From assembly GCA_021323815.1 (NCBI GenBank), contig JAJPKG010000256.1:1-28464 (forward strand): a DNA stretch of 28,464 nucleotides, given 5' to 3'. A model generated the notes under the pieces. It was not told the origin of the DNA. It saw nothing but the letters and a program-made list of their open reading frames with translations, and made no database searches. Below, in pieces: positions 7,371 through 14,394 of the stretch (position 1 is its first letter; every line of letters begins with the position of its first letter). This DNA is from Pseudomonadota bacterium. GTDB lineage: Bacteria > Chloroflexota > Ktedonobacteria > Ktedonobacterales > JACDGC01. The position numbers and the translations under genes were made by a program.

Positions 7371-8141
7371 CTAACTCGCTTGGCGTGCGGCGGCGGCGAG
7401 GCGCGGCAACACCTCGCCGGATGGGCCTTGCAGGAAGACACGCGCATGCCGGGTGATCGCGCTGACGTTGGGGTTCACCTCGATGATATGCGCGCCGTGC
7501 CGGCGGGCGAATGCTGGCAGCGAGGCGGCGGGTTGCACTTCGCCTGATGTGCCGACCACCAGCATCACCTGCGCTTTGCGGCAGAGATCCTCGGCGCGGG
7601 CGAACGCGCCGAGGGGCAGCGTCTCGCCGAACCAGACGACATCGGGCCGCACCCACGCGCCACAGTGAGGGCAAGGCGGCGGACCGTCGTCGCGGTCCCA
7701 TGCGAAGGCATCGATGTCGATGTAGGTCGGGTTGCCCTGGCACCCGGCAAAGCAGCGATGGTGCTGGATGTCACCATGCAAGAGAATCACATCCGTGCTG
7801 CCGGCGCGCTGATGCAACCCGTCGATATTCTGTGTCACCACCACGACTTGAGGCACAAACTGCTCTAACTCCGCGATGGCGATATGCCCTGCATTCGGCG
7901 CGACGGCACTCAACTGCTTGCGCCGGTGCTCATACCAGTCCCACACCAGTTTCGGATTGCGGCGAAACGCCTGGGGCGTGGCCAACTGCTGCGGATCGTA
8001 CTGCGCCCACAGGCCATCCAGCGCGTCGCGAAAGGTCGGCACGCCGCTTTCCTTCGAGACGCCCGCCCCCGTCAGCACTACCACCAGTTGCGCGGCTTTC
8101 ACATATGCTGCCGCTTGCTGAATCTGCTGCTCATCGATCAT
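7371..8141 (-). CDS. NAD-dependent protein deacylase, Sir2 family (class III-like)
   Basis: A 256-residue sirtuin that removes acyl groups from lysine using NAD+. Visible motifs are GAGVSKESGVPTFRD (residues 25-39, NAD binding), TQNIDGLHQRAG (103-114), catalytic His122 in HGD, and four zinc ligands, Cys130, Cys134, Cys157 and Cys160. GTSGEVQPAASLP and VNPN complete the Rossmann part. W-Y70-E-H-R73-R supplies the Tyr-x-x-Arg pair that in SIRT5 and bacterial CobB favours succinyl- and malonyl-lysine, so desuccinylase activity is a reasonable prediction. The ATG at 8141 begins just ahead of the conserved domain; an in-frame start at 8294 would add 51 residues with no homology-like content. It converges on the GNAT gene across 96 nt where I see no clear terminator. 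Confidence 0.93.
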   Translation of the reverse strand: MIDEQQIQQAAAYVKAAQLVVVLTGAGVSKESGVPTFRDALDGLWAQYDPQQLATPQAFRRNPKLVWDWYEHRRKQLSAVAPNAGHIAIAELEQFVPQVVVVTQNIDGLHQRAGSTDVILLHGDIQHHRCFAGCQGNPTYIDIDAFAWDRDDGPPPCPHCGAWVRPDVVWFGETLPLGAFARAEDLCRKAQVMLVVGTSGEVQPAASLPAFARRHGAHIIEVNPNVSAITRHARVFLQGPSGEVLPRLAAAARQAS

Positions 8142-8277
8142 GCTATCGCCCGCTTTCTGCTCAAAAAACACAAGCTCTATGTATTGTATCGCGGGTGAGA
8201 ATGGTGCCCCTTTCTGCATTTCTCGATCTGTTCGCACATAGCTAAGAAATCGGCACTCACCGGCTATCAGGACAAAA

Positions 8278-8286
8278 TGGTATGAT
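8278..8286 (+). promoter_or_regulatory. Extended -10 candidate for the GH3 gene
   Basis: TGG followed by TATGAT (8278-8286) forms an extended -10 without a recognisable -35. The start would be near 8293, leaving a leader of about 120 nt. It lies in the divergent gap between the sirtuin and GH3 genes (8142-8414), where I see no other gene. Confidence 0.35.
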
Positions 8287-8414
8287 GCGTTCAACGCTCT
8301 TGTTTGCCGGATTGCTTTTGATTGAAGAATGAGAGATCTCAGAACCTGTAGCTTTTTTCGCCAGTGGAGCGTGTAACTGAGTATCGTGGTTCATAGCGGT
8401 GGAACAGGGGGCGG

Positions 8415-9581
8415 ATGATGCAGCCATTCATGCGGTGGGGAGCGGCGCTGCTGGCACTCGCCGGCTTTTTGGGCAGGGCGGCGACGATATTGCCCGTCGC
8501 GCATCCTCAATTGACGCTGGAGCAGCGGATCGATGCATATATTCACCATCTCACGCTGTCGCAGCAGGTGGGGCAACTGTTGATGATCGCGGTTTCGGCG
8601 GATGGTTATACGTCCGCGCTGAACCAAGACCTGCAACAGTGGCATATTGATAACGCGGTCATCTTCACGCAGTGGAATGGCACGCATCCCCCGACGGCGG
8701 CGGGGCTGAAGCGGCTGACGGCGGCACTCCAAGCACACGCCTATGCGCCGATGCTGATCGCCACCGATGAAGAGGGCGGCGCGGTAGATCGGTTGCGTCC
8801 CTATTACGGAGCCACGCCCTCACCGGCGCAATTGGCCGCGACGGGCCAGCCTTCCCGCGCCTATCAGCAGGCGGCCACCGACGCAGGGCGCATGCACGCG
8901 CTGGGGCTGAACGTCGATTTCGCGCCCCTGGCGGACGTGCATAACACCAATGCCATCGATCCCAGCCGCACGTTTGGTGGCACGCCGGAAAAGGTAGGCA
9001 CATATGCGGGCGCGTTTCTCGACGGGCTGCAACAACATCAGGTGGAAGGAACGCTGAAACACTGGCCGGGGCTGGGCGATGCGACAGGCAATCCCGATTT
9101 CACCTTGCCGACGGTGCCTCATTCGCGCGCCCAACTGGGGGCCATCGACTTCGCCGCTTTCAATCGTTTGCTGCCGCATCATCCGGGCCTGATCATGGTA
9201 ACGCACGTGCTGGTGCCGGCCTATGACGCGCACACGCCGGCCTCACTTTCGTGGGTGCTGGTGACGCAGGTGTTGCGCGATCACTATGGCTATGGCGGCG
9301 TGGTGGTGACGGATGCGCTGGACTCAGCGGGGCTGCTGCAATACATGCGCGGGCAGGGATATAGCGATCAGGCGAAGGCGCAGGGCGAAGCGGCGGTGCG
9401 CGTCATCTTGGCCGGCGACGATATGATCGAAGGACCCTACGCGCAAAACAGCGTGGCCATGACTGTGGCGGCGCTGACGCATGCCGTCGCCACCGGTCGC
9501 ATCTCTCAGGCGCGCTTGATGCAATCCCTGCATCGCATCATCGCCTTGAAGGTCCTCATGGGAATCATGACCGTGCCGTGA
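8415..9581 (+). CDS. Secreted glycoside hydrolase family 3 (NagZ-like), altered acid/base loop
   Basis: A 388-residue GH3-type beta-hexosaminidase homologue. Residues 1-29 form a signal peptide (Arg then a hydrophobic core). The TIM barrel shows TDEEGGAVDRLR (117-128), NVDFAPLADV (166-175), K215-H216-W-P-G-L-G-D222 and the nucleophile Asp300 in VVVTDALDSAGL. NagZ enzymes normally carry KHFPGHGD followed by an Asp-x-His dyad that acts as acid/base. Here the loop is PGLGDATGNPD, so PGHG is PGLG and the dyad position reads Asn226-Pro-Asp228. The fold and nucleophile are kept, but the acid/base must differ or be lost. ATGs at 8415 and 8418 are both possible after GGGGG. Likely substrates are cell-wall or N-acetylglucosaminyl glycans outside the membrane. 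Confidence 0.87.
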   Translation: MMQPFMRWGAALLALAGFLGRAATILPVAHPQLTLEQRIDAYIHHLTLSQQVGQLLMIAVSADGYTSALNQDLQQWHIDNAVIFTQWNGTHPPTAAGLKRLTAALQAHAYAPMLIATDEEGGAVDRLRPYYGATPSPAQLAATGQPSRAYQQAATDAGRMHALGLNVDFAPLADVHNTNAIDPSRTFGGTPEKVGTYAGAFLDGLQQHQVEGTLKHWPGLGDATGNPDFTLPTVPHSRAQLGAIDFAAFNRLLPHHPGLIMVTHVLVPAYDAHTPASLSWVLVTQVLRDHYGYGGVVVTDALDSAGLLQYMRGQGYSDQAKAQGEAAVRVILAGDDMIEGPYAQNSVAMTVAALTHAVATGRISQARLMQSLHRIIALKVLMGIMTVP

Positions 9582-9600
9582 GCGTGCACGAATTTCTTGC

Positions 9601-11724
9601 CTAACGCGCCGGGGCAGCCAGCGGCAAGTCGGCCATCTGTTGTCCCTCGGCATAGGCAAACTGCGCGCCGCCAGCCGCAGGACTTGGAACCGTCGTGGTG
9701 GTCCCGCTCGCCTGACCGGCGTAGGTTTCGTCAGCCAGCGTGACAATGGTGGCGAGCTGCGCGGCGTCGGTGGGATGCGCGAGCGCCTGGACCAGCGCGC
9801 CGTCAAGCGTGGTCGCCCAGCCTTTGATATTGCCCAATGCAACAATGACCCGCGACGCATGATTTTTCATGGGGCGCGTCGCGTCGGGCTGCTGGATGGC
9901 GAGCGTAGCATGCGCCGAGGCTTCGGCGATATAGCCCGTCGCCGTGCTATAATCGGCGCTGCCCGGCGTCGCGGGGGATGGCAACAACCCAAACCCATCG
10001 CCGGCAGTGATGGCGAATGATTGGCACGCGGCGGGCAGGGCTTGCACATTGGCTCCCTTTGCGCCTTCGAGAATGGCAAGCATATTGGCCATGAGGCACC
10101 GGTTGCGCGTTGCCGCATCCGCGCCGCTTGCTGCAAGCTGATGCGCCTGCTGGCTGAGCAGGTGTGTCTGGCTGAGCACGCCGCTCAGCAGGCCGATTTT
10201 TCCCGGCGTCGTCGGGAAGCTCAACAACAAGTGGCGGATGTGCACGAAGGTTAGCGGCGGGAAGCTGCCCACCAGCACCACTTTGCCGAGCGGCGCGGGG
10301 GGCGCGCCTTCTTCCTGCGTGATCTCCACCTGGCTGCCTGCCCCCAGCAGATTGACGTTCGGGCCAGTGTAGGTGAGGGCATAAGCGCGGCTTTGTGCTT
10401 GCAGCGCGCCGAGGGCCAGCACGCGCTCGTTGAGCGGATCGATGAGCCACGCTTGATAGTGCATGCCGGCGGGGGGCGCGGCCAGGCCGGTGATGCTGAT
10501 GCTCAAACCATTCGAGGCTCCCCCCTGCGCGTCAAAGAAGCGCACCTGGCCGCTCGCGCTCCCACCGGAAGTGAGGCGTTGCTGCAAGAATGCCAGCCCC
10601 GCGCCGCCCACCAAGAGCAGCGCCAGCACGCCGCCGATGATGATGCGCAGCCGGTTGGTTCGCTGCGGCATCGGATACGGTATCCCGGCGGGATACAGTG
10701 TCGCGGGCGGGGGCGGTGGTGGCGCGATGGGCATCGAGGGCGGTTCCAGCGTGCCCGCTGATGCGCTGGGGAAGATGCCCGCGCCAAATTCCGGTTCCGG
10801 CCAGCCGGGCGCGTAATTTGCCTGAGCACGCGGCAGGGGCGCGCCCTCAACGAAGGGGATGCGTGCCGTGTTGTGCGGATCGATGATCAGATGATAGGCG
10901 TTCGCCAGCACGCCGGGGCGCAAGAAGCGCTGTTCCGGCGCTTTCGCTAGCGCTTGCGCGAGCAATTCCCCCAGCTCGCGCGGCAGATCCGGTCTGTGCT
11001 GGCTTAGCGGCGGGATCGGCGCATGCAAGGTCTGTTGGGCAATCTCGTCGGCGGTGCGGCCCGCGTAAACCGGATGGCCGGTGAGCAGCCGATAGAGCAC
11101 CGCGCCCATCGCATAGACATCAGAAGCGATGGTTGCCTCTTGCCCCAGCAGTTGCTCCGGCGAGGCAACATCGGCGATCTGATACGCCACCTGGCGCAGG
11201 TTTGTGGGCTGGCTTCTTTCCAGGATGTGCTGCACGCCCAGGCCGGCGACCATCAGCCTGCCGTCGAGTTGCAGGTAGAGCATGTCGGTGCTCAGCGCAC
11301 CGTGAACGACTGCATGCTCATGGGCATATTCCAGCGCCCCCGCCAGTTGATCCAGGTAACGTCCCGTCGTCGTGACATCCAGCGGACCGGCCTGTTCCAG
11401 GCGCGTGGTGAACGTGCGCGTGGAAACATGCGGATACAGCAGGAACGGCATGCCGTTGTGATGCCCCATCTCCAGCACGGGGATGATGTAGGGGTGACGC
11501 AACGCTTGCAGCGGCGAGGCAGTCTGTTGAAAGACACCCAGCATGCGCGTCTGCGCGCGGGGATTGTCCGCTGCCACAGGGGCCAGCACCAGCAGCAGGA
11601 ACATGGCGTTGGTGGTGCGATGCCGCGCGAGAAATAAGGGGCCGTGCGGGGTCTGGCGAACCATCTCTTCCAGATGATAGTCCCCGACGGTGATGCCCAG
11701 CAGATAATGATTCTCAGTAGCCAT
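9601..11724 (-). CDS. Membrane pseudokinase with RskA-like extracytoplasmic domain
   Basis: A 707-residue single-pass protein. Residues 16-270 follow the Ser/Thr kinase fold of bacterial PknB-type receptors, with recognisable SPE (188-190), SDVYAMGAVLYRLLTG (subdomain IX) and the late Arg region. The catalytic parts are gone. The Gly loop reads VRQTPHGPL, the beta-3 Lys is Leu45, HRD-LKxxN is HGALSTDML (141-149) and DFG is GLG (161-163). It is therefore predicted to be a pseudokinase. A Pro-rich linker (about 305-345) leads to a transmembrane helix (360-381). The outer part (about 390-490) resembles the RskA anti-sigma C-terminal domain: YQAWLID, then VEITQEEG, then PLGKVVLVG. A helical Ala-rich region of about 200 residues follows. 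The ATG at 11724 has GGAG a few nt upstream. It may sense envelope conditions and signal by binding. Confidence 0.85.
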   Translation of the reverse strand: MATENHYLLGITVGDYHLEEMVRQTPHGPLFLARHRTTNAMFLLLVLAPVAADNPRAQTRMLGVFQQTASPLQALRHPYIIPVLEMGHHNGMPFLLYPHVSTRTFTTRLEQAGPLDVTTTGRYLDQLAGALEYAHEHAVVHGALSTDMLYLQLDGRLMVAGLGVQHILERSQPTNLRQVAYQIADVASPEQLLGQEATIASDVYAMGAVLYRLLTGHPVYAGRTADEIAQQTLHAPIPPLSQHRPDLPRELGELLAQALAKAPEQRFLRPGVLANAYHLIIDPHNTARIPFVEGAPLPRAQANYAPGWPEPEFGAGIFPSASAGTLEPPSMPIAPPPPPPATLYPAGIPYPMPQRTNRLRIIIGGVLALLLVGGAGLAFLQQRLTSGGSASGQVRFFDAQGGASNGLSISITGLAAPPAGMHYQAWLIDPLNERVLALGALQAQSRAYALTYTGPNVNLLGAGSQVEITQEEGAPPAPLGKVVLVGSFPPLTFVHIRHLLLSFPTTPGKIGLLSGVLSQTHLLSQQAHQLAASGADAATRNRCLMANMLAILEGAKGANVQALPAACQSFAITAGDGFGLLPSPATPGSADYSTATGYIAEASAHATLAIQQPDATRPMKNHASRVIVALGNIKGWATTLDGALVQALAHPTDAAQLATIVTLADETYAGQASGTTTTVPSPAAGGAQFAYAEGQQMADLPLAAPAR

Positions 11725-11858
11725 CGCGCTCCGCTCAACCTTTCACATCAGCAAAGAAAACAAGCAAGCGAGGACAAAGAGCAGTCCATTACAGGGTACG
11801 TGGGCCTGTTACATGGCTCAGCCATACCGGCTGCCCGCGTGGCAGAATGAACGCACCG

Positions 11859-11867
11859 ATTATAGCA
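11859..11867 (-). promoter_or_regulatory. Extended -10 promoter for the pseudokinase gene
   Basis: On the minus strand TGC-TATAAT (11867 to 11859) is a perfect extended -10. The nearest -35-like hexamer is TTGATT with a long spacer. The predicted start near 11852 leaves a leader of about 128 nt. Confidence 0.45.
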
Positions 11868-11924
11868 TGGATGCCAAGAAGACGAATCAAGCCACCCAAA
11901 ATGGGTGATTTGCTCAGCACTGGG

Positions 11925-11953
11925 TTGACTTCTGGCGTTTGATGAGATATAAT
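11925..11953 (+). promoter_or_regulatory. Consensus promoter for tRNA-Thr
   Basis: TTGACT (11925-11930), a 17-nt spacer and TATAAT (11948-11953) give a strong sigma70 promoter. The start near 11960 is about 15 nt before the mature tRNA. A 6-bp hairpin (CACCCA/TGGGTG, 11893-11907) lies just upstream. Confidence 0.8.
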
Positions 11954-11974
11954 GGTCCCTGTAAATGAGGTCAG

Positions 11975-12047
11975 GCCGATGTAGCTCAGTTGGTAGAGCA
12001 AGCGTTTCGTAAATGCTAGGTCGCGGGTTCGAGTCCCACCATCGGCT
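11975..12047 (+). tRNA. tRNA-Thr (anticodon CGT)
   Basis: A 73-nt cloverleaf. The acceptor stem is GCCGATG (11975-11981) with CATCGGC (12040-12046). The D arm is GCTC-AGTTGGTA-GAGC. The anticodon stem is AGCGT/ATGCT (one G-U) with loop TTCGTAA, giving anticodon CGT at 12008-12010, which reads ACG (Thr). The T arm is GCGGG-TTCGAGT-CCCAC, with one C-A mismatch at 12024/12038. CCA is not encoded (CCC follows the discriminator). The gene has its own strong promoter and a terminator. Confidence 0.95.
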
Positions 12048-12060
12048 CCCTTTTTTCACC

Positions 12061-12084
12061 GCCGCTCTCAGGGCGGCTTTTTTT
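12061..12084 (+). terminator. Rho-independent terminator of tRNA-Thr
   Basis: GCCGCTC (12061-12067) pairs with GGGCGGC (12071-12077) around a 3-nt loop, followed by seven T residues (12078-12084). It lies 14 nt after the tRNA. Confidence 0.85.
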
Positions 12085-12126
12085 GTGACGGCGCAAAGAA
12101 CCGATAGCTCGTATCTATAAGCTGAC

Positions 12127-12152
12127 CACCTCCCATTTGGGGGGTGTTTTTT
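12127..12152 (+). terminator. Second strong terminator, before the exonuclease gene
   Basis: CACCTCCC (12127-12134) pairs with GGGGGGTG (12139-12146) around loop ATTT, followed by six T residues. It is either a back-up for the tRNA terminator or an attenuator-like element 59 nt ahead of the exonuclease-UvrC-like gene. Confidence 0.75.
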
Positions 12153-12210
12153 CTCGACCAGATGTGCTATGTTGTTGCCATTACCCGATGAATGAGGACG
12201 GCACCAATCA

Positions 12211-14259
12211 ATGGCCGCTGAGAACGAAGAGCAAACCCCCGCGCCGGAAGAGCACGGCGGGCAGGGCGCGTTGCTGCGCCGAGCGCATGGCGCGCTCGTC
12301 GCGCAGGGCAGCCCGCTGGGCGCGGCGGATCTGGTGAGGGTGGTCTTTGGTGTCAGCGAAGAAATCCTGCCCGGCTCGCCCTGGCATGGTTTGCTGGAAC
12401 GGCTCCTGGGCGGCTCGGATCTGTTTCAGGCACTGCCGGATGGGCGCTGGTCGCTGCGTGAGTGGAATGCCGACGGACTGGCGCTGGATGCCGTTGAATT
12501 CGCGGTATTGGATATCGAAACGACCGGCCTCACGCCCAGCCGTAACCGCATCATCGAGGTCGGCGCGCTCATCATTCAGGGTGACGACACCCGCGATGTT
12601 TTTGAAAGCCTGATCAATCCAGGGCGAACCATCCCCGATTTCATCGCGCGCTTCACCGGCATCTCGCATGAGATGGTGGCCCGCGCCCCCAAAGCCGAGA
12701 ACGTGCTGCCTGCTCTGCTGGCATTTTTGGGGCGGCGTCCGGTGGTGGGGCATAACATCGGCTTCGATCTGGGCTTCCTGGGCTATGAGGCGCAGCGACT
12801 GGGCGGCGGCTTATTTTTCCCCACTGATGGGCTTGACACCATCACGATGGCGCGGCGCTTCGTGCCCGGCGTGCGGCGTGTGAAGCTGGATGTGCTGGCC
12901 ACGCGTCTGGGGATCATGGCCCACGAACGGCACCGCGCGCTGGGGGACGCTCGCACAACGGCGGACATTCTGCGCCTGTTGCTGGCCCGCGCCAAAGCCG
13001 AGGGATGCCGCACGCTGGGCGATCTGCGCGCTGCCCTGGCCGAGGTGGACGGCAACGGTCCCCCGCCGCGTGGCGCGACAGCCCAGCCGCGCCCCACCGG
13101 CAGCATGTATCTCAACCCCGCGTGGCGGCGCGACTTCCCCGACAAGCCGGGCGTCTATCTGATGCGTGACGCATCGGGCAAGGTGATCTATGTCGGCAAG
13201 GCCAAATGCCTGCGCGACCGCCTGGCGTCGTATTACCATCATCCTCTCGGCTATACGCGCAAGATGGACGGGCTGCTGCAAAGCGTGGCGAACATCGAGA
13301 CGCGCGTGCTCGGCTCCGAATTGGAAGCGCTGCTGGTGGAATCGCGCCTGATCAAAGAATTGCAGCCGCGCTATAACGTGCAGTTGCGCAACTATGAACA
13401 CTATCCTTTCATCAAGATCGACGTGAAATCAGACTTTCCGCGGGTGTTCGCCACACGCGAAGTGCGCGCCGACGGCGGGCGCTATTTCGGCCCGTTCAAT
13501 TCACGCCGCGCAGTGGAGGCCACCATCGAGGTCATTCAGAAACTCTTCCCCGTGCGCACCTGCACGCGCGCGCTGCCACCCGCTGCCAAGCCCAGCGATC
13601 CGTGCCTGCGCTATCACATGGGCCGCTGCGCCGCGCCATGCAAGGGCGGCGCGTCAAAAGTGGCGTATCGCGCCGTCATTGACGACGTGATCGATTTCCT
13701 GGCGCACAGCCGGGGCGATATGATGGACGCGCTGCGCAACAAGATGTGGGAAGCCGCCGCCCGCGACGATTTCGAGCGCGCCGCCGTCCTGCGCGACGTG
13801 ATCCGCCACGCGGATAGCGTGCTGCTGGGGCAAAAACTCATCACCAGCGCGATTGAGGCGAACAATCTGCTGCTGATCTATCCTTCCGCCGAGCCGGCGC
13901 ACGCCGAGATGTATCTGGTGCGGCACGGGCGCTTGATCGAGCAGCGCTGCGTGGCGGGCGATCCCGCTGCAATCCGTGCCGACTTCGAGGAGATGATGCG
14001 CCGCGCCATCTGGCTCGGCCCGCCCCCCACGAAGGTTGGCAAGGCCGAGGTGGATCAGATCAACATCATCGCGCGCTGGGTGCATCGCCACAGCCGCGAG
14101 CATGGCCGCGCTTTCTTCACCCTGCCCACCGACCTGGATGACACTGAAGCTGTGGAACGGTTGCGCGCCGCCGTCATCGCCCGCACCCTGGCCATTGCTG
14201 CGGGTGAGGCCGACGTGTCGCCTGCACAGCCGGAAGATGATGCTCCCGAAGAAACGTAG
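12211..14259 (+). CDS. DEDDh exonuclease fused to UvrC N-terminal half (GIY-YIG, UVR)
   Basis: A 682-residue DNA-repair nuclease. After an N-terminal extension of about 95 residues comes a DnaQ-like 3'-5' exonuclease: D101-I-E103 (VLDIETTGL), Asp186 (GHNIGFDLGFL), His241 and Asp246 (HRALGDARTT). A GIY-YIG nuclease follows at about 308-390 (PGVYLM then IYVGKAKCLRDRL, with the SELEALLVE helix). Cys451, Cys465, Cys473 and Cys477 match the spacing of the UvrC iron-sulfur cysteines (CLRYHMGRCAAPC). A UVR motif for UvrB binding is near 512-540. The UvrC RNase H-like nuclease and HhH domains are missing, so it resembles Cho or the actinobacterial exonuclease-UvrC hybrids rather than true UvrC. The likely role is an accessory single-side incision plus resection. 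The ATG at 12211 has a distant GAGGA. Confidence 0.92.
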   Translation: MAAENEEQTPAPEEHGGQGALLRRAHGALVAQGSPLGAADLVRVVFGVSEEILPGSPWHGLLERLLGGSDLFQALPDGRWSLREWNADGLALDAVEFAVLDIETTGLTPSRNRIIEVGALIIQGDDTRDVFESLINPGRTIPDFIARFTGISHEMVARAPKAENVLPALLAFLGRRPVVGHNIGFDLGFLGYEAQRLGGGLFFPTDGLDTITMARRFVPGVRRVKLDVLATRLGIMAHERHRALGDARTTADILRLLLARAKAEGCRTLGDLRAALAEVDGNGPPPRGATAQPRPTGSMYLNPAWRRDFPDKPGVYLMRDASGKVIYVGKAKCLRDRLASYYHHPLGYTRKMDGLLQSVANIETRVLGSELEALLVESRLIKELQPRYNVQLRNYEHYPFIKIDVKSDFPRVFATREVRADGGRYFGPFNSRRAVEATIEVIQKLFPVRTCTRALPPAAKPSDPCLRYHMGRCAAPCKGGASKVAYRAVIDDVIDFLAHSRGDMMDALRNKMWEAAARDDFERAAVLRDVIRHADSVLLGQKLITSAIEANNLLLIYPSAEPAHAEMYLVRHGRLIEQRCVAGDPAAIRADFEEMMRRAIWLGPPPTKVGKAEVDQINIIARWVHRHSREHGRAFFTLPTDLDDTEAVERLRAAVIARTLAIAAGEADVSPAQPEDDAPEET

Positions 14260-14281
14260 CCCTCCGGCTTGTGGTGAGGGT

Positions 14282-14305
14282 GATGATACGGCGCAAAGTA
14301 TCATC
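14282..14305. terminator. Hairpin between convergent genes
   Basis: GATGATAC (14282-14289) and GTATCATC (14298-14305) form a perfect 8-bp stem with an 8-nt loop, 22 nt after the exonuclease stop. There is no T-run on either side, so terminator function is uncertain. Confidence 0.4.
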
Positions 14306-14394
14306 GCATTGCTTCCTTTGACCTTTGCCGTGATTTCCTGGTTACATAGCAAGCGGCAAGAAATGAAAATTTCGCTTAGGCGGTGAAGGGTGGC

